Below, in pieces: positions 1 through 12,500 of a DNA stretch of 64,000 nucleotides (positions are counted from its first letter, which is position 1; every line of letters begins with the position of its first letter). This stretch comes from Turritopsis dohrnii (lineage: Eukaryota > Cnidaria > Hydrozoa > Anthoathecata > Oceaniidae). Below the pieces are notes generated by a model that was not told the DNA's origin, did no database searches, and saw only the letters and a list, made by a program, of their open reading frames with translations. Where the stretch lies: the NCBI GenBank assembly GCA_027922465.2, contig BQMF02000120.1, positions 1-64,000 of the forward strand. Direction: 5' to 3'. The position numbers were made by a program, and so were the translations under genes.

Positions 1-3000
1 CAGCTTATACCCATTTTATTAATCAATAGATGACCACTTTTTTAATTGACTAGTCGAATTTAAAATATTGTATGATTTTAAAATTTGTATACTATCAAGC
101 TGACGATAAAAAGGAAACACAGATATTTTTATTATTTCGCATGGCCAAGTAAAAGTTTTTATTATGAAGTTCAGGTACAAACAACATAAAGATTTTCATA
201 CTGTATAGTTTTAAAAGTAGTATTTTGAAACGACCACGGAAGAGTGTTCTCTAATGGATTTTTAAACTGACGGTGTTCCTTTTTAAGCTTGATCTCCGGC
301 AAAATTTTTCAAAGTCTCTTAACGTTTATGATGCTCTCGGGAATGTAATTAAATGAATTCGAAGTTATTACTGTTTACGCCACAGATTTTCCCTTCAAAA
401 CTTAATGTGACAAAGTTTTCATTACTTAATTACTTTTTGAAGATGCTTTAGGGAATATAACTATGAATAAAAAAGTTTTTGAAAAAATCTCTAAATGATG
501 AAAACAGTGCAGTTTATATGAAATAACAAATATTACTTCTTTCACAGCTACAAGATAAACTGTAAAACACAAAGAACATCATACCACATTATGCATATTG
601 TTTTAATCCGTGAACAAACATTCACCTTTTAAAGCACAGATTATTCTTAACGCGATAATCTTTTAATTAGTTTCTTGCTTCTTGAAGATGCTTTAGGGAG
701 TGCAACTTCGAATGGAAATCTATTTAAAAAAATCTTTAAATTGATGCAAGACTGAAGTTTTATATGAAACAACAAAGTTTAATAGTTATCGTAGCTAAAA
801 GGTAAAATGTAAAATACTGCAAACATCATTCCGCATTATGCATATGGTTTTAAAGCGTGAACTAACACTCATTTCTTTCTGAAAAGCCTCCAGAAAGTCT
901 TACAGTCATCCGCAGGAATACTTCTGCCCGGTAGGGCATCTTGTTTTTGTTTTGTTTTTTTTTCACTGTCCAAACCTAGACCAATTTTTGTCGATGGGAA
1001 ATAGTCAGTCAAATCCTCTAAGTTCCAAACTTACATTTTTTTTATGCTTTAAATATCTTAACTCACACTACGTTCATTGTGTGCAAGTATTTTGCTTGAA
1101 AAGACTCTAAAGGTGTATAATATTAGCTCTACTGAAAGGAATAGTTGACATATGGCTAATTCGCAGATGCCAAGGTAGAAATGTTTTTCACGTGAGTCTT
1201 ATGCAACGTTCTTACGTTTTCCGTAGTTGTTTTAAAAATGGAAGCGAAGAAGCACGCGTAGATCTGAGAAAATTTCTTGGTTGAATATATGGATATAGAA
1301 GAGGTTATACGGCTGTCAAACTTAAAAGAATCAAGAACATTTATGATCCAAACTGATAATCTACGTGAAACTAATACTGTTAGTTGTTATTCGTGATAAA
1401 TAAGCAGTTTTTGATGCTTCAAATCAGATATATGAACGACTACAAAAACGGTATGCTTACATCGATTTAAAAAAATGCGTAAGGTTTCTATTAGTCTTTT
1501 TCTAAATATAATACAATTTTCTATTTCATGTTCCTAGGTAAGCTATCCTGTTTTTATAAAGCTCTGGAATCTTGAAGCACTGCTCATCTTCCTCATCAGC
1601 TTATACCCATTTTATTAATCAATAGATGACCACTTTTTTAATTGACTAGTCGAATTTAAAATATTGTATGATTCTAAAATTTGTATACTATCAAGCTGAC
1701 GATAAAAATGAAACAGATATTTTTATTATTTCGCAAGGCCAAGTAAAAGTTTTTATTATGAAGTTCAGGTACAAACAACATAAAGATTTTCATACTGTAT
1801 AGTTTTAAAAGTAGTATTTTGAAACGTCCACGGAAGAGTGTTCTCTAATGGATTTTTAAACTGACGGTGTTCCTTTTTAAGCTTGATCTCCGGCAAAATT
1901 TTTCAAAGTCTCTTAACGTTTATGATGCTCTCGGGAATGTAATTAAATGAATTAGAAGTTATTACTATTTACGCCACAGATTTTCCCTTCAAAACTTAAT
2001 GTGACAAAGTTTTCATTACTTAATTACTTTTTGAAGATGCTTTAGGGAATATAACTATGAATAAAAAGGTTTTTGAAAAAATCTCTAAATGATGAAAACA
2101 GTGCAGTTTATATGAAATAACAAATATTACTTCTTTCACAGCTACAAGATAAACTGTAAAACACAAAGAACGACATACCACATTATGCATATTGTTTCAA
2201 ACCGTGAACAAACATTCACCTTTTAAAGCACAGATTATTCCTAACGCGATAATCTTTTAATTAGTTAATTGCTTGTTGAAGATGCTTTAGGGAGTGCAAC
2301 TTCGAATGGAAATCTTTTTAAAAAAATCTCTAAATTGATGCAAGACTAAAGTTTTATATGAAACAACAAAGTTTAATAGTTATCGTAGCTATAAGGTAAA
2401 ATGTAAAATACTGCAAACATCATTCTGCATTATGCATATGGTTTTAAAGCGTGAACTAACACTCATTTCTTTCAGAAAAGGCTCCAGAAAGTCTTACAGT
2501 CATCCGCAGGAATACTTCTGCCTGGTAGGGCATCTTGTTTTGTTTTTTGTATTCCTGCGTGAGCAAGGAATACTTTGAAACCGTTCGTGTTTTTTTTGTT
2601 TTTTTTTTTTTTTCACTGTCCAAACCTAGACCGATTTTTGTCGATGGGAAATAGTCAGTCAAATCCTCTAAGTTCCAAACTTACATTTTTTTTATGCTTT
2701 AAATATCTCAACTCACACTGCATTCATTGTGTGCAAGTACTTTGCTTGAAAAGACTTTAAAGGTGTATAATATAAGCTCTACTGAAAGGAATAGTTGACA
2801 TATGGCTAAATCGCAGATGCCAAGGTAGAAATGTTGTTTCACGTGAGTCTTATGCAACGTTCTTACGTTTTCCGTAGTTGTTTTAAAAATGGAAGCGAAG
2901 AAGCACGCGTAGATCTGAGAAAATTTCTTGGTTGAATATATAGATATAGAAGAGGTTATACGACTGTCAAACTTAAAAGAATCAAGAACATTTATGATCC

Positions 3001-5850
3001 AAACTGATAATCTACGTGAAACTAATACTCTTAGTAGTTATTCGTAAATAAGCAGTTTTTGATGCTTCAAATCAGATATGAACGACCACAAAAACGGTAT
3101 GCTTACATCGATTTAAAAAAATGCGTAAGGTTTCTATTAGTCTTTTTCTAAATATAATACAATTTTCTATTTCATGTTCCTAGGTAAGCTATCCTGTTTT
3201 TATAAAGCTCTGGAATCTTGAAGCACAGCTCATCTTCCTCATCAGCTTATACCCATTTTATTAATCAATAGATGACCACTTTTTTAATTGACTAGTCGAA
3301 TTTAAAATATTGTATGATTCTAAAATTTGTATACTATCAAGCTGACGATAAAAAGGAAACACAGATACTTTTATTATTTCGCAAGGCCAAGTAAAAGTTT
3401 TTATTATCAAGTTCAGGTACAAACAACATAAAGATTTTCATACTGTATAGTTTTAAAAGGAGTATTTTGAAACGTCCACGGAAGAGTGTTCTCTAATGGA
3501 TTTTTAAACTGACGGTGTTCCTTTTTAAGCTTGATCTCCGGCAAATATTTTCAAAGTCTCTTAACTTTTATGATGCTCTCGGGAATGTAATTAAATGAAT
3601 TCGAAGTTATTACTTCTTAAGCACAGACTTTTCTTGACTCGACAAACTTCTTATTACTTAATTACTTCTTGAAGATTCTTTAGGGAATACAACTTTGAAT
3701 TAAAATCTTTTTTAAAAAATCTCTAAATTGAAGCAAGACTGAAGTTTTATATGAAACAACAAAGTTTAATTGTTATCGTTGTTAAAAGGTAAAATGTAAA
3801 ATACTGCAAACATCATTCTGCATTATGCATATCGTTTTAAAGCGTGAACTAACATTCATTTCTTTCTGAAAAGCCTCCAGAAAGTCTTCCAGTCATCTGC
3901 AGGAATACTTCTGCCCGGTAGGGCATCTTGCTTTTGTTTTTTTTTTCACTGTCCAAACCTAGACCAATTTTTGTCGATGGGAAATAGCCACTCAAATCAT
4001 TAATGTTACCAACTTACATTCTTTTTATGATTTAACAGTCTAAACTCACACTATATTCATTGTATACAAGTACTTTGCTTGAAAAGACTCTAAAAGTGTA
4101 AAATATAAGCTCTAGTGAAAGGAATAACTAACATATGGCTAAATCGCAGATGCCAGGTAGAAATGTTGTTTCATGTGAGTCTTATGCAACGTTCTTAAAT
4201 TTTCCGTAGTTGTTTTAAAAATGGAAGCGAAGAAGCATGCGTAGATCTGTGAAAGTTTCTTTATTGAATATATGGATATAGAAGAGGTTGTAGTACAGCT
4301 GTAAAACTTAAAAGAATCAAGAACATTTATGATCCAAGCTGATAATCTACGTGAAACTAATATTCTTAGTAGTCATTCTTGACAAATAAGCAGTTCTTGA
4401 TGCTTCAAAACAGATATGAACGACTACCAATAGGGTATGTTTATATCGATTTAATGCGTAAGGTTTCTATTAGTCTTTCTAAATGTAATACAATTTTTTA
4501 ATTCATGTTCCTAGATAAGCTACCCTGTTTTTATAAAGCTCTGCAATCTTGAAGCACAGCTTATCTTCCTCATCAACTTATACCCATTTTATTAATCAAT
4601 AGATGACCACTTTTTTAATTGACTAGTCGAATTTAAAATATTGTATGATTTTAAAATTTGTATACTATCAAGCTGACGATAAAAAGGAAACACAGATATT
4701 TTTATTATTTCGCAAGGCCAAGTAAAAGTTTTTATTATGAAGTTCAGGTACAAACAACATAAAGATTTTCATACTGTATAGTTTTAAAAGTAGTATTTTG
4801 AAACGTCCACGGAAGAGTGTTCTCTAATGGATTTTTAAACTGACGGTGTTCCTTTTTAAGCTTGATCTCCGGCAAAATTTTTCAAAGTCTCTTAACGTTT
4901 ATGATGCTCTCGGGAATGTAATTAAATGAATTAGAAGTTATTACTATTTACGCCACAGATTTTCCCTTCAAAACTTAATGTGACAAAGTTTTCATTACTT
5001 AAATACTTTTTGAAGATGCTTTAGGGAATATAACTATGAATAAAAAAGTTTTTGAAAAAATCTCTAAATGATGAAAACAGTGCAGTTTCTAGAAATAACA
5101 AATATTACTTCTTTCACATTCACCTTTTAAAGCACAGATTATTCTTAACACGATAATCTTTTAATTAGTTAATTGCTTCTTGAAGATACTTTAGGGAGTA
5201 CAACTTCGAATGGAAATCTTTTTAAAAAAATCTCGAAATTGATGCAAGACTGAAATTTTATATGAAACAACAGAGTTTAATAGTTATCGTAGCTAAAAGG
5301 TAAAATGTAAAATACTGCAAACATCATTCCGCATTATGCATATGGTTTTAAAGCGTGAACTAACACTCATTTCTTTCTGAAAAGGCTCCAGAAAGTCTTA
5401 CAGTCATCCGCAGGAATACTTCTGCCCGGTAGGGCATCTTGTTTCTTTTTTTTTTCACTGTCCAAACCTAGACCAATTTTTGTCGATGGGAAATAGCCAC
5501 TCAAATCATTAATGTTCCCAACTTTCATTCTTTTTATGATTTAACAGTCTAAACTCACACTATATTCATTGTATACAAGTACTTTGCTTGAAAAGACTCT
5601 AAAGGTGTAAAATATAAACTCAAGTGAAAGGAATAATTAACATATGGCTAAATCGCACATGCCAAGGTAGAAATGTTGTTTCATGTGAGTCTTATGCAAC
5701 GTTCTTGCGTTTTCCGTAGTTGTTTTAAAAATGGAAGCGAAGAAGCATGCGTAGACCTGTGAGAGTTTCTTTGTTGAATATATGGATATAGAAGAGGTTA
5801 TACGGCTGTCAAACTTAAAAGAATCAAGAACATTTTTTCAAAGTCTCTTA
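1..5850. repeat. Tandem array of a ~1.6 kb AT-rich non-coding unit (4 units, last one truncated)
   Basis: The same unit starts near 1, 1597, 3243 and 4574, each time with CAGCTTATACCCATTTTATT or a close variant. The lengths are about 1596, 1646, 1331 and at least 1265 bp, in direct head-to-tail order with high identity. Unit 2 carries an extra ~45 bp around 2540-2590. Unit 3 is about 300 bp short. Unit 4 breaks off near 5836-5850, where its sequence jumps to an earlier point of the unit (TTTCAAAGTCTCTTA) and then ends. The longest open frames are low-complexity runs around poly-T and are not conserved between units, so I see no protein. A satellite-like array is the simplest reading. A transcribed non-coding repeat cannot be excluded. 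Confidence 0.93.
383..890. repeat. Two diverged ~260 bp subrepeats inside each array unit
   Basis: Within unit 1 the stretch from about 383 to 635 and the stretch from about 645 to 885 follow the same order of words. Both run: CACAGATT, a TTAATTA..TT-GAAGATGCTTTAGGGA block, AAAAAATCTCTAAAT-type text, TATATGAAA-AACAAA, GTAAAA-AC, ACATCAT, and CATTATGCATAT-GTTTTAA. They look like an old internal duplication, so the array is a higher-order repeat. Unit 3 contains only one hybrid copy, which accounts for its shorter length. Confidence 0.7.
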
Positions 5851-6567
5851 AAGGGATCCCAAGGTCTAATAGATTATTCAAATAATACTGTTTATCTTAA
5901 AAAATGAAGTAGCAACTCTTGTTTCAGTTTTTTCAAACGTTTTTTAGATCGTGAGATAATCACGTTATAAATATTTTTTCTGCATGCTTTAAAACTTTTT
6001 AAAAACCTTCTTCTTCGTAGTATTTTTAATCTCTAGTGCCCAGACTTTTTCCATTGTTTAAAATTTTGTGACGTATGATTTGAGTAGCATTGAAATATGT
6101 CTTTTATCAATGTAAATACAACACTTGCTTTCACTAAGAAATTTTCACAATAAAAGTGAGCGATTTGTAACTCGGTTTTTATACGTAAAATTCCAGAGTT
6201 TCGCAATGTACAAAAAGTGAAAGATAATAAAAAAAGGTGATAGCAACTTGTTATTAAAAAAGTAAATAAATATCCCATGTAATAGAATGAATATTAGTCG
6301 TGAAGAAATCATAGTCGAAAATGCGCCTCACTGTGTTGCTCATAACTAATAATCAAGTAATAATAGTAAAATATCTTTTCATGCTTTTCTTCGGCTTCAA
6401 AAAATACGTCGTAACCTGCCGAACGAAATAAATATATTTCTTTCACACCATTTCGAAGAAATTTGTTTCGATAAAGGTCATGACATGCGGTTGAAATATT
6501 CTCCGTCAATAAAGCAACGAATAAATAAGTTAATCAATAACTTTATTAACAATTATTCTTAATTACT
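5851..6567. other. Unique-looking spacer between truncated repeat unit and repeat remnant
   Basis: This stretch does not match the array unit. It has only short open frames on the minus strand (81 and 66 codons at 6033-6278 and 6309-6509) with no recognisable motif. I see no gene here. It separates the broken end of unit 4 from a further array fragment that resumes at 6568. Confidence 0.5.
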
Positions 6568-7866
6568 TTATTCTTAACGCGATAATCTTTTAATTAGTTA
6601 AGGATAGTCCATACCCTCCTAAGCACGATTTCAGTTTTTCCCTGATAATTTGAAATGTGTTGATTTTTTCTTATCAAAAGTATATATTTTCTGAATCCTT
6701 TTTTAATTATCTGTATAATGAGCCATATTTTGTTTATTAAAAATGAAAAGAACAGGAATTAGAAGAAAAAAAGTAAAATTTAGAACGCATTGAATTAAAA
6801 AGTTCCAATTCCCCTCCATTACACTTTTTTTTCAAACAAATTGCACTTTTGAAATCCATGATCATTTGTCGAAAAAAGTTTGCCACAGTTTTTTTTAAAA
6901 CTCATTACTGCCAAAAATATAAAGGTTTTTGTTCATGACCCTATAAAAACGTTGATTCTTTAACTTCAACTCTCCCTCACGGGGCGAATTTTGATTCTTT
7001 TCGAAATATGTGGCAAACTTTTTTGCGCAAAGGCCAACTGAACAAAATGAAAAAAAACTGCATGGTTATATCTCGTTCACAAGGGGAGTTGGAACTCTTC
7101 AAATGTTGGTCATCAAGCTAAAATTACTTTCAGAGAAAATCACATTTAAAGATTTTTTCTTCTTCCATCACTTGTGTAAACAAAATTGAATAGCGATCAA
7201 ATTCTATTGTGAATGTGAGATGTTGGAATGTATGAAAAGTTAAAAAGGTAGAAAACTATCTCATGGAATAACGATAGTGTGTATAATTATAAAGAAAACC
7301 ACCTGGTTTTATTTTTAACGATAAAGCAAAATATTGAATACGAAAAGTAAACAAAGCCGAAAAAGTATGTATGGGGTCATGCATGTGCGTATATTCTCTT
7401 TGATAGAAAAATCAAAGTTAATTACTTGTGTAAACAAAGATTTTTTTGCCTTTTGGTTTTTGCTAATAACGCCATAATTATTTGGAATTTTAAAATTCTG
7501 ATTGCAGAATCTGTTTTTAAATAAAAAATTGAAAAGAAATATTGAAAAAAAATTTTTTTCAAAAAAATTCACCTCGGAGGGTATGGACTATTCTTAATTG
7601 CTTCTTGAAGATGCTTTAGGGAGTGCAACTTTGAATGGAAATCTTTTTAAAAAAATCTCTAAATTGATGCAAGACTGATGTTTTATATGAAACAACAAAG
7701 TTTAATAGTTATCGTAGCTAAAAGGTAAAATGTAAAATACTGCAAACATCATTCCGCATTATGGATATGGTTTTAAAGCGTGAACTAACACTCATTTCTT
7801 TCTGAAAAGGCTCCATAAAGTCTTACAGTCATCCGCAGGAATACTTCTGCCCGGTAGGGCATCTTG
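6568..7866. repeat. Remnant of a fifth array unit, split by a transposon
   Basis: Array sequence resumes at 6568 (TTATTCTTAACGCGATAATC), is interrupted at 6602, and continues at 7594-7866 through GAAGATGCTTTAGGGAGTGC to GCCCGGTAGGGCATCTTG. The intact counterpart in unit 4 (about 5140-5450) shows the uninterrupted order, so 6602-7593 is a later insertion. Confidence 0.9.
6602..7593. mobile_element. 992-bp inverted-repeat DNA transposon with TTAA (or TA) target duplication
   Basis: The ends are inverted repeats: GGATAGTCCATACCCTCC at 6602 and its near-complement GGAGGGTATGGACTATTC ending at 7593. TTAA flanks both sides (6598-6601 and 7594-7597). The empty site in unit 4 reads ATTAG-TTAA-TTGC, so the insertion and its duplication are directly visible. 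A TTAA duplication would suggest a piggyBac or Kolobok relative. The same letters also allow a TA duplication with a longer terminal repeat (Tc1/mariner type). The inner sequence has only an 85-codon minus frame (7315-7572) without transposase motifs, so the element is non-autonomous. Confidence 0.88.
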
Positions 7867-7985
7867 TTTCTAATTGAGTCGATGTTTATATAAGCAGGAA
7901 AAACATTTTTTGGAAACTTAGTTCTAAGTTGTTTCAGAGATTCGTTTTCCTTATTATTCTTAAAACTTACTTGGCAAGGAACAGA

Positions 7986-9120
7986 TCAATGCTTCTTTAT
8001 AAAGTCAACCAAATTATTTGTTAGCTTTTTGTTTCCAGAATCATTTAAGTGTACGTTGTTTCTATTTATATCGACATTGCAAATGTTGTTGTTATCAATA
8101 AACCCAATGTTTCTACTACTACACATATTCTTGAGTGTATCATTCATCAAATCCACTTTTCCATTTAGATTATCATTTCGTTTTACAATACTAGACACCG
8201 CCACAGGAACAGAAAGAGACTTTAGTACATTCCATTGCGAGATCGATGATATTCTTGCTAATCTGACTTAAAGTTTCAGTTGTTTTCAAATCATTCGTAC
8301 CAACGTGAATGATAAAGCTATTAGGTTCTTGTCGCACAGACGGTTTAGTATAATCGTACATCGATTTTGTTGTGGCTCCCGAAAAGGTCTTCACAACGAC
8401 AAAGTCTTCTTTCAGCGTTTTGTTTATTTTCCAACTTTTAACATGTTTAACCATAGAGTCTCCGATTATACATGTCACTCTCTTCTTATGTTTTTTATCT
8501 TCTCAATTTTCTGTGAAACTTTTTTTTGATTCTGACTTGTGATTTTTAATTGCCTTTGCTTTATCATTTTTGTGTGAATTTGATGGTATCTTTTCTGTCT
8601 TTTCAGATGACGCAATTTTATGGCGATGATAATTGAGTTTTTGTTGTTCCGTTTCTTTAAACTTTCTAAATTACCAGTGTTACACATTACTCCCATTTGA
8701 TTTTCAAGAAAGTCATTTGCATTTCGATTATTAACATGCAACAGAGAATTTTGTTCATTCATTTCATCAGAAATTAAATTGATATTTTTGTAAGCAGTTT
8801 CTGACTCGTCACGCAGTGTTGATTTCATCGTCAAAGAAGTTATGAGATTGTTTTCCTCCCTTATTTCTTCACGTAAAAACTCAATTTCTTTGATAAGAAA
8901 ATCAACTGCCTTACCTTCACCATGATCAACCTCATACATCGGGCCTGATGTTTTATGTTTTTTTCTCATCGTAACATTCGAAGGTATTGACTCTGTTGTT
9001 AAATGTTCTTTTATCTGCTTCAAAGTATCATTGAAGCCCCTGCAATTTATCCTAATTCAACTTTTCAAATTGCATGTTAATGAAATCTTCGTTATCACGA
9101 ATATCGTCATTCAAAGACAT
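7986..9120 (-). pseudogene. Retroelement-type ORF: coiled coil plus SGNH-hydrolase domain, frameshifted
   Basis: Three overlapping minus-strand frames form one broken protein. The segment 9023-8475 begins with a helical, charged region (EIEFLREEIREENNLITSL, a likely coiled coil). A frame change near 8475 leads into 8478-8191, with the SGNH block I signature CIIGDSM and block III HVGTNDL. A second frame change near 8204 leads into 7986, with HLNDSG at the position of the catalytic His block. Proteins of this make-up occur in cnidarian repeats, and SGNH esterase domains are known from CR1-type LINE ORF1. At the 5' end (9119-9040) an ATG frame hits stops before the in-frame part, so an intron or decay is possible. 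No reverse transcriptase follows, because the array remnant begins at 7866. This is most likely dead mobile-element sequence; a decayed host SGNH gene is the alternative. Confidence 0.65.
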
Positions 9121-9125
9121 TTTGA

Positions 9126-9501
9126 TATAAAACAATCTTCAGCTTTAATACAAAAAGCTATATAAAACGATGTTGTAAGTATTCTAGACCTGGGGGACAA
9201 AGTCTTTGTAAAGAAAAGACTTTATACGGGAGAAATACACTGACCTGTACCCACCTGAAATGTACAGTCTTTTTCTTCAATAACTTAGGTGAACACATTT
9301 TTCACTGTATAAATGTTAAATATATGATATCAAATGACGATAAAACTTATCGAGTATTTGCATAAAAAAGTTCTTCATTGCGGAATGTGCAGAGCTACAA
9401 TATTTAGAGATACAAAGTGATTATACATATTCACTACATATTCACTACATGTGCTACATGTGCATTCTTAATTCTACACAACCAATTCTTAGGTATAAAC
9501 G
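9126..9501. other. Spacer downstream of gene A
   Basis: No open frame or recognisable element is visible. The stretch includes the presumed 3' end of gene A (minus strand). No convincing AATAAA on the minus strand could be assigned. Confidence 0.4.
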
Positions 9502-12500
9502 TTAGTTAACACCGACTCGTATTAAGAAGTTTTTGTGTTGGTCAAAACAGAAGGTATCATCCTCTCCTGAATCTGTGTCACAAGAATAGATGGTGATTCC
9601 AACTCCGCCGTTGTTTGACTTCTTCAGAGTCAAAATATGTTGGTGTTGTCCCTCTTCTGCTTCCGTCAGTTTCTTGATAGATTTTCCATTCTCGAGTCGT
9701 CTCATTTCCGACTTGGTTACAACGATTTCATGAGTATGTGTCTTGATTCTAGCGTTTGATGATTCTCCAATCTCAAATGTATATTCTTCATTTAAAACGT
9801 TCAAAAGAATCAAACTGTCCTGGATTGCATTTAACTTTTTCCAAACAGAGCTACCTTCGCCATTGACAGGCATTATTGGATATCTTTGTCGAATTGGTTC
9901 ATCAATGGAAGGAATAGGTGGCAAAATAATCCTAACCCCCGATCCGACTAAACAAACAGGAGTTGGATGTAGTGCTGATCGGAAATAGAAGGCATCTTCA
10001 CCATTGACATTTGGTAAACAATCAAAGCTTGTAGCGTCAGAAAAAAACGCTTGTGGTGTTCTGAAGAATCGATCAGAACAAGTCGCATCAAACGGATTTT
10101 CAACACTGCCATCGCCATTTATCTGATTGCAGTCATCTTTGTGTGGTATCTCAAATGGATTCCATTCTGCTAACGGTGTTAAATAGATGATTTCCATTGG
10201 CATAGCGTACGTAGCATTGGCAAGTATTTTTTCTTTTTCATCGTTTGTATAAGACAAACCGGCAACATTTTCGTGACTGCTTTCGGCAACATACAAAACA
10301 TCAGAAAACGACTTTTGAGCCATATCAACACCCATTGCATCTAGGAATTGGAGTTTGAACACTCGGTGGTAGAACGCCCCATTTAAAGCTTTAAGTGGAT
10401 TTGCTGAGATGGTTTTTGCTTCATATCCAGTCGCCTGAAGTCTTCCCACATAGTTATCCTTTCCAGGTATTTGTTCCATTAAAGAATCGATGTAAGAATA
10501 ATATATGGGATGATGCTTTCGTTTACCATTTAAATCAACCCCGAATATGTCGTATCTTTGCGTGGGTGTATGCAGGTTGTTTTTCCATTTGTGTCGACGG
10601 AGCGATACAGGATCAAAGATTGGTTCCAACAAAGATGGCGATACGTAGTTCGTTAGTTGGTGAGCTAAGATTCGATAATCCCATGTGGCATATTGTGGTT
10701 TCTTATTGTCAGTAAATCCTAAGATGCTGGTGGGAAGATATGGTTTTGTGTAACTTTTACGTCCAACGTAAGAATCGTATTGACACTGAAAAGTGAAAAA
10801 ATGAAAGTAGGAAAAGTGAAATGAAGAAAAAACGTTTTTCACCTCGATTGAATTTTTAAAATACTTTTTTTACCTCTTCAGTATTGCTTTCTTCTGATCC
10901 AAAAAGCCAAGCTCCTTCCAAATAACTCAAAACTGGTTTAAAATAATGCTTCACAATTCGGTCGTCGTCATCAGAATAGAAGGATTTGAATAATTTCCTC
11001 ATTTCAATGATCTGATCAAAAACATCTGTTTTCGATGTGACTGAGAGTGGTGGTGATGGAAATTGGATGGGTTCTGTTTGATGGAATGTCTTTTGAGTTT
11101 TGGACGGTTGTCTCAATTCGTAATCATGTGATCCAGTCTTAAATTCAATTCCGTTCATTACAGCAACAAATTCACCAATTCCGAGCTTATTTTTTGTGTA
11201 TTCTTTGTTGTGTATACCAGCTATTGATTTTCCGTTATGGTCGTTGGAATAGTAGTTCTCACTTCCCACTGAAATATAAAAATGTGAACCTAAACTTTTC
11301 TGCTGCATCGAAGGAACATAGGAAACATAAATCATACGTGTAAGGTTCTGTCCTCACGAAACAATTTCTATAGTTTCATTGAGGTCAGCTGAGATCTCTC
11401 TATGCCAACATAGTCAAATGAAAGAAAGGCGTTTTTTCCTTTTGACTAAAAACAGTATATAATATAGTATAATTTTGTTGATATTCACTTTTATGGTTTT
11501 GAAATTTTACGAGAAACTGTTTTGGTGGAGTTACTTTTTTCGCGTTATATTTCTCCTGATAAATTCTGAACCACATTCAAAATAGAAAATAAAAATAATA
11601 CTTCTAATCAACTGTTACGTTCAGCATCTATCGCCGGTTATCGCAGTCATGTAATTTTCCATGTAATTTTATGCAAATACACCTTTCCCGTAATTGATTG
11701 CGCAATACTTTTTACCATACTCCGCCTCGTTTTCGCAAAGGTTGATATGGTAACAGAATGGCACGGGACTCATTTCAGTAATGAGCAATTAGTGTAATGA
11801 TTGTGATAGTGTTAATGATTGAGCACGGGAGATTCGGTTGTCATGGTATAGCATATTGAAAACGAGGTAGAGCATGATAAAAATATTGCGCAATCAATTA
11901 CGGGAAAGGTGTATTGAAACTATATACTAACTAAGTATACTCGATTACTCAATTCATATGTAATTTAAGTGGTGTTTGTTGGTCCCTTCGAGTCTGAGCT
12001 ATCGAGTTTAAAAAAAATTGTTGGGTAAAAATGTGGCTTAAGTTGGACATTATTCTAGATATATAGAAAAAGAATGGGAACAATGTTGATATACTTACCG
12101 TGAAGGGTGCGAATTTGTTTTATACCGGTGTTACCATCTGAACGTGCTTTCTCATATTCGTTGAATTGTTGCAATTGAACTTGTCTACTCAACAGATACA
12201 ATTCATCACCAAGATTTTCCAAAGCACCTTGGGAGGAGAGTGTTTTAACAGCTTGCTTTACTTCTTTTCCAAACGATTCGATTTTGTTCGTTGTTACTCG
12301 TGCTATACGATTGTTGGAATCTCGAATGCTCAGTATCCCAACATGAAATTTGCGTAAGTAAACATTGTGTTTGTCGCGAACCGAGTCAATATTTTTCGTT
12401 TGTTTGGCTGCTTCAGTGAAGTATGCCTGCCTAGCGAAATGATTGAACGTGTTTTGCCTGTTTAGAATATATCTTGCAAATGTTTGATTCACCTCGCCGT

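Noticed and set aside
2575..2760. Open frame with a poly-Phe start in repeat unit 2
   Set aside because: It depends on a poly-T run and a unit-specific insertion and is not kept in the other array units.
1..5850. Array as CRISPR or rDNA-like repeat
   Set aside because: Units are ~1.6 kb with no short repeat/spacer pattern, and no rRNA, snRNA or tRNA sequence could be recognised.
9743..9988. Plus-strand frame over gene A exon 3 (also 10395-10715)
   Set aside because: These are antisense shadows of the conserved coding exon on the minus strand.
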